Shown piece by piece: positions 62,865 through 64,000 of a DNA stretch of 64,000 nt (positions are counted from its first letter, which is position 1; the number at the start of each line of letters is the position of its first letter). The stretch is from Syngnathus acus (Eukaryota > Chordata > Actinopteri > Syngnathiformes > Syngnathidae): NCBI RefSeq assembly GCF_901709675.1, contig NC_051102.1:1890912-1954911 (forward strand), written 5' to 3'. The position numbers and the translations under genes are program-made. The notes under the pieces are model-generated. The model saw only the letters and a list, made by a program, of their open reading frames with translations. It ran no database searches and was not told the origin of the DNA.

Positions 62865-64000
62865 GTAAGTATGTGATTAGGATAATGACAATGTCCATTT
62901 TGTGGTCCTATTTACCATCAGAATTTTATTCGTTGTGAATTTGCATAGGGGATTTGCTTAGGGTTTGCAAATTCAACCAAATTTTAACACAAATGCAATT
63001 GTTTCTCACAATTTAAAGTAGTTCCCAGATGTTGTAGTACTCTGTGACACGCCTTCATCAAAATACTCCAACGATCCTGAAATACTAAATGCTTTATACA
63101 CTGATTTGACTCTGGCTGAACTTAGTCCATTTTGGGGAAGTGGTGCGGTCTCACCACGAACCCATTCCAATAGCATCGCCGAGTAAGACTGTTGTTATCC
63201 ACATCGACTAAAAAAAAAAAAATGCAAAGTGCATGCAAGTTCCCACAAAGCTAGGCATTTTCTTAGTCAAATCAACAGTTCATCACAAGCTGCTGAATTA
63301 CAGTTTGAATATTCTCCCTTTCATCTCTGGGTTCTCCACCTTTTAGTCCTAAAAAGTATATTCACTATTATTAATAAAGTATATTTAATGTTACATACTA
63401 TTTTAGGTCACTATTAGATGATGCACATTCTTTGTTATACCACTAGAGGGAGCGTGCGTACGACTAGTCCGCCACACAGAATCACTGCTCTGTATTGTCC
63501 ATATGGATGAATGCCTTTTTGTCCTGCGATAGGCTGGCAACCAGACCAGGGTGTACCGTGCCTCTTGAATAATGTCAGCTGGGATAGGCCCTAGGATGGA
63601 ATTGATCAATTTAAAAGGATCAGTGGATGTGGTGAAATCAGCGGACACATCACTAAACACAAATTCCCCCTAATACTGCAGTCACTTGAAAATGGTGGCT
63701 CTTTACCTACCTAAATGAGATAACTAAAGATTTATGTGGTTATTTGCACTTGATGAATGAACAAGTAGTCTATTTGCATTCCAGCCATTCAGAGTGCATT
63801 TTCCATAATAGGACGATATCTTCAGCAATGTCTGTCAAATCTCCAACAGTCCAGCAGATGCTTCAAAGACTCCATTGATTCCACAGCCCAAAATTTTCCT
63901 GAAGGCCTCATCATTTTTTACCAATCCTGGCAAGCACGTGGTATGCCTCTATAAATAACTAGGAAGCAGTTACTGTAAAAGCCAAGTGTCAGCGTTCTCC
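62865..64000 (+). other. rheb intron 2 (partial)
   Basis: No further rheb exon is recognisable before the window ends. The stretch contains a fragment of the same SINE-like repeat found near 58.6 kb. Otherwise nothing stands out. Confidence 0.75.
63515..63600 (+). mobile_element. Fragment of a SINE-like fish repeat
   Basis: CCTGCGATAGGCTGGCAACC, then AGACCAGGGTGTACCGTGCC, and CAGCTGGGATAGGCCC correspond to the 3' half of the repeat at 58443-58822, here on the plus strand. The head, boxes and tail are missing. Confidence 0.7.

Overview
This is vertebrate nuclear DNA, almost certainly from a ray-finned (teleost) fish. Genes are split by GT-AG introns, most of the sequence is non-coding, and the repeats are of kinds common in fish genomes: LINE 3' ends with short tandem tails, a tRNA-derived SINE, a hAT remnant, and elements ending in TACCGTATTTT. 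No operons, CRISPR arrays, rRNA or tRNA genes were seen. I cannot name the species.

Three protein-coding genes can be supported. (1) ptprm, the receptor-type tyrosine phosphatase mu, lies on the minus strand. Its first seven coding exons run from 51512 down to 5859. They encode the signal peptide, the MAM domain, the Ig-like domain and the first fibronectin type III domain. Exon phases join without a break over 1135 nt (378 codons plus one base), and the rest of the gene lies beyond position 1. Intron 1 alone is about 25 kb. (2) lrrc30, a single-exon leucine-rich-repeat gene of 299 codons, lies on the minus strand at 54356-55255, about 2.8 kb upstream of the ptprm start codon. (3) rheb, the small GTPase that activates mTORC1, begins on the plus strand at 62103. 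Exons 1 and 2 are in the window and the rest lies past 64000.

Layout: 1-5858 is ptprm intron 7, with two LINE 3' ends. 5859-17062 holds exons 7 to 3 with small and medium introns. 17063-26336 is intron 2 and contains a 1.1 kb element with 251-bp internal tandem repeats. 26337-26459 is exon 2. 26460-51439 is intron 1, which holds a hAT remnant with an 8-bp target duplication, a nearly identical 940-bp tandem duplication, and a pair of inverted TACCGTATTTT elements. 51440-51512 is exon 1. 51513-54355 is the ptprm upstream region, 54356-55255 is lrrc30, 55256-62102 is the divergent intergenic region with a SINE and the rheb promoter, and 62103-64000 is the start of rheb.

The three genes do not form one pathway. 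ptprm is a homophilic adhesion receptor, lrrc30 is uncharacterised, and rheb is a growth regulator. I found no new biological system. The points most worth checking are the 940-bp duplication, the inverted transposon pair, the alternative splice acceptor of ptprm exon 3, and evenly spaced CCAAT motifs in front of rheb.
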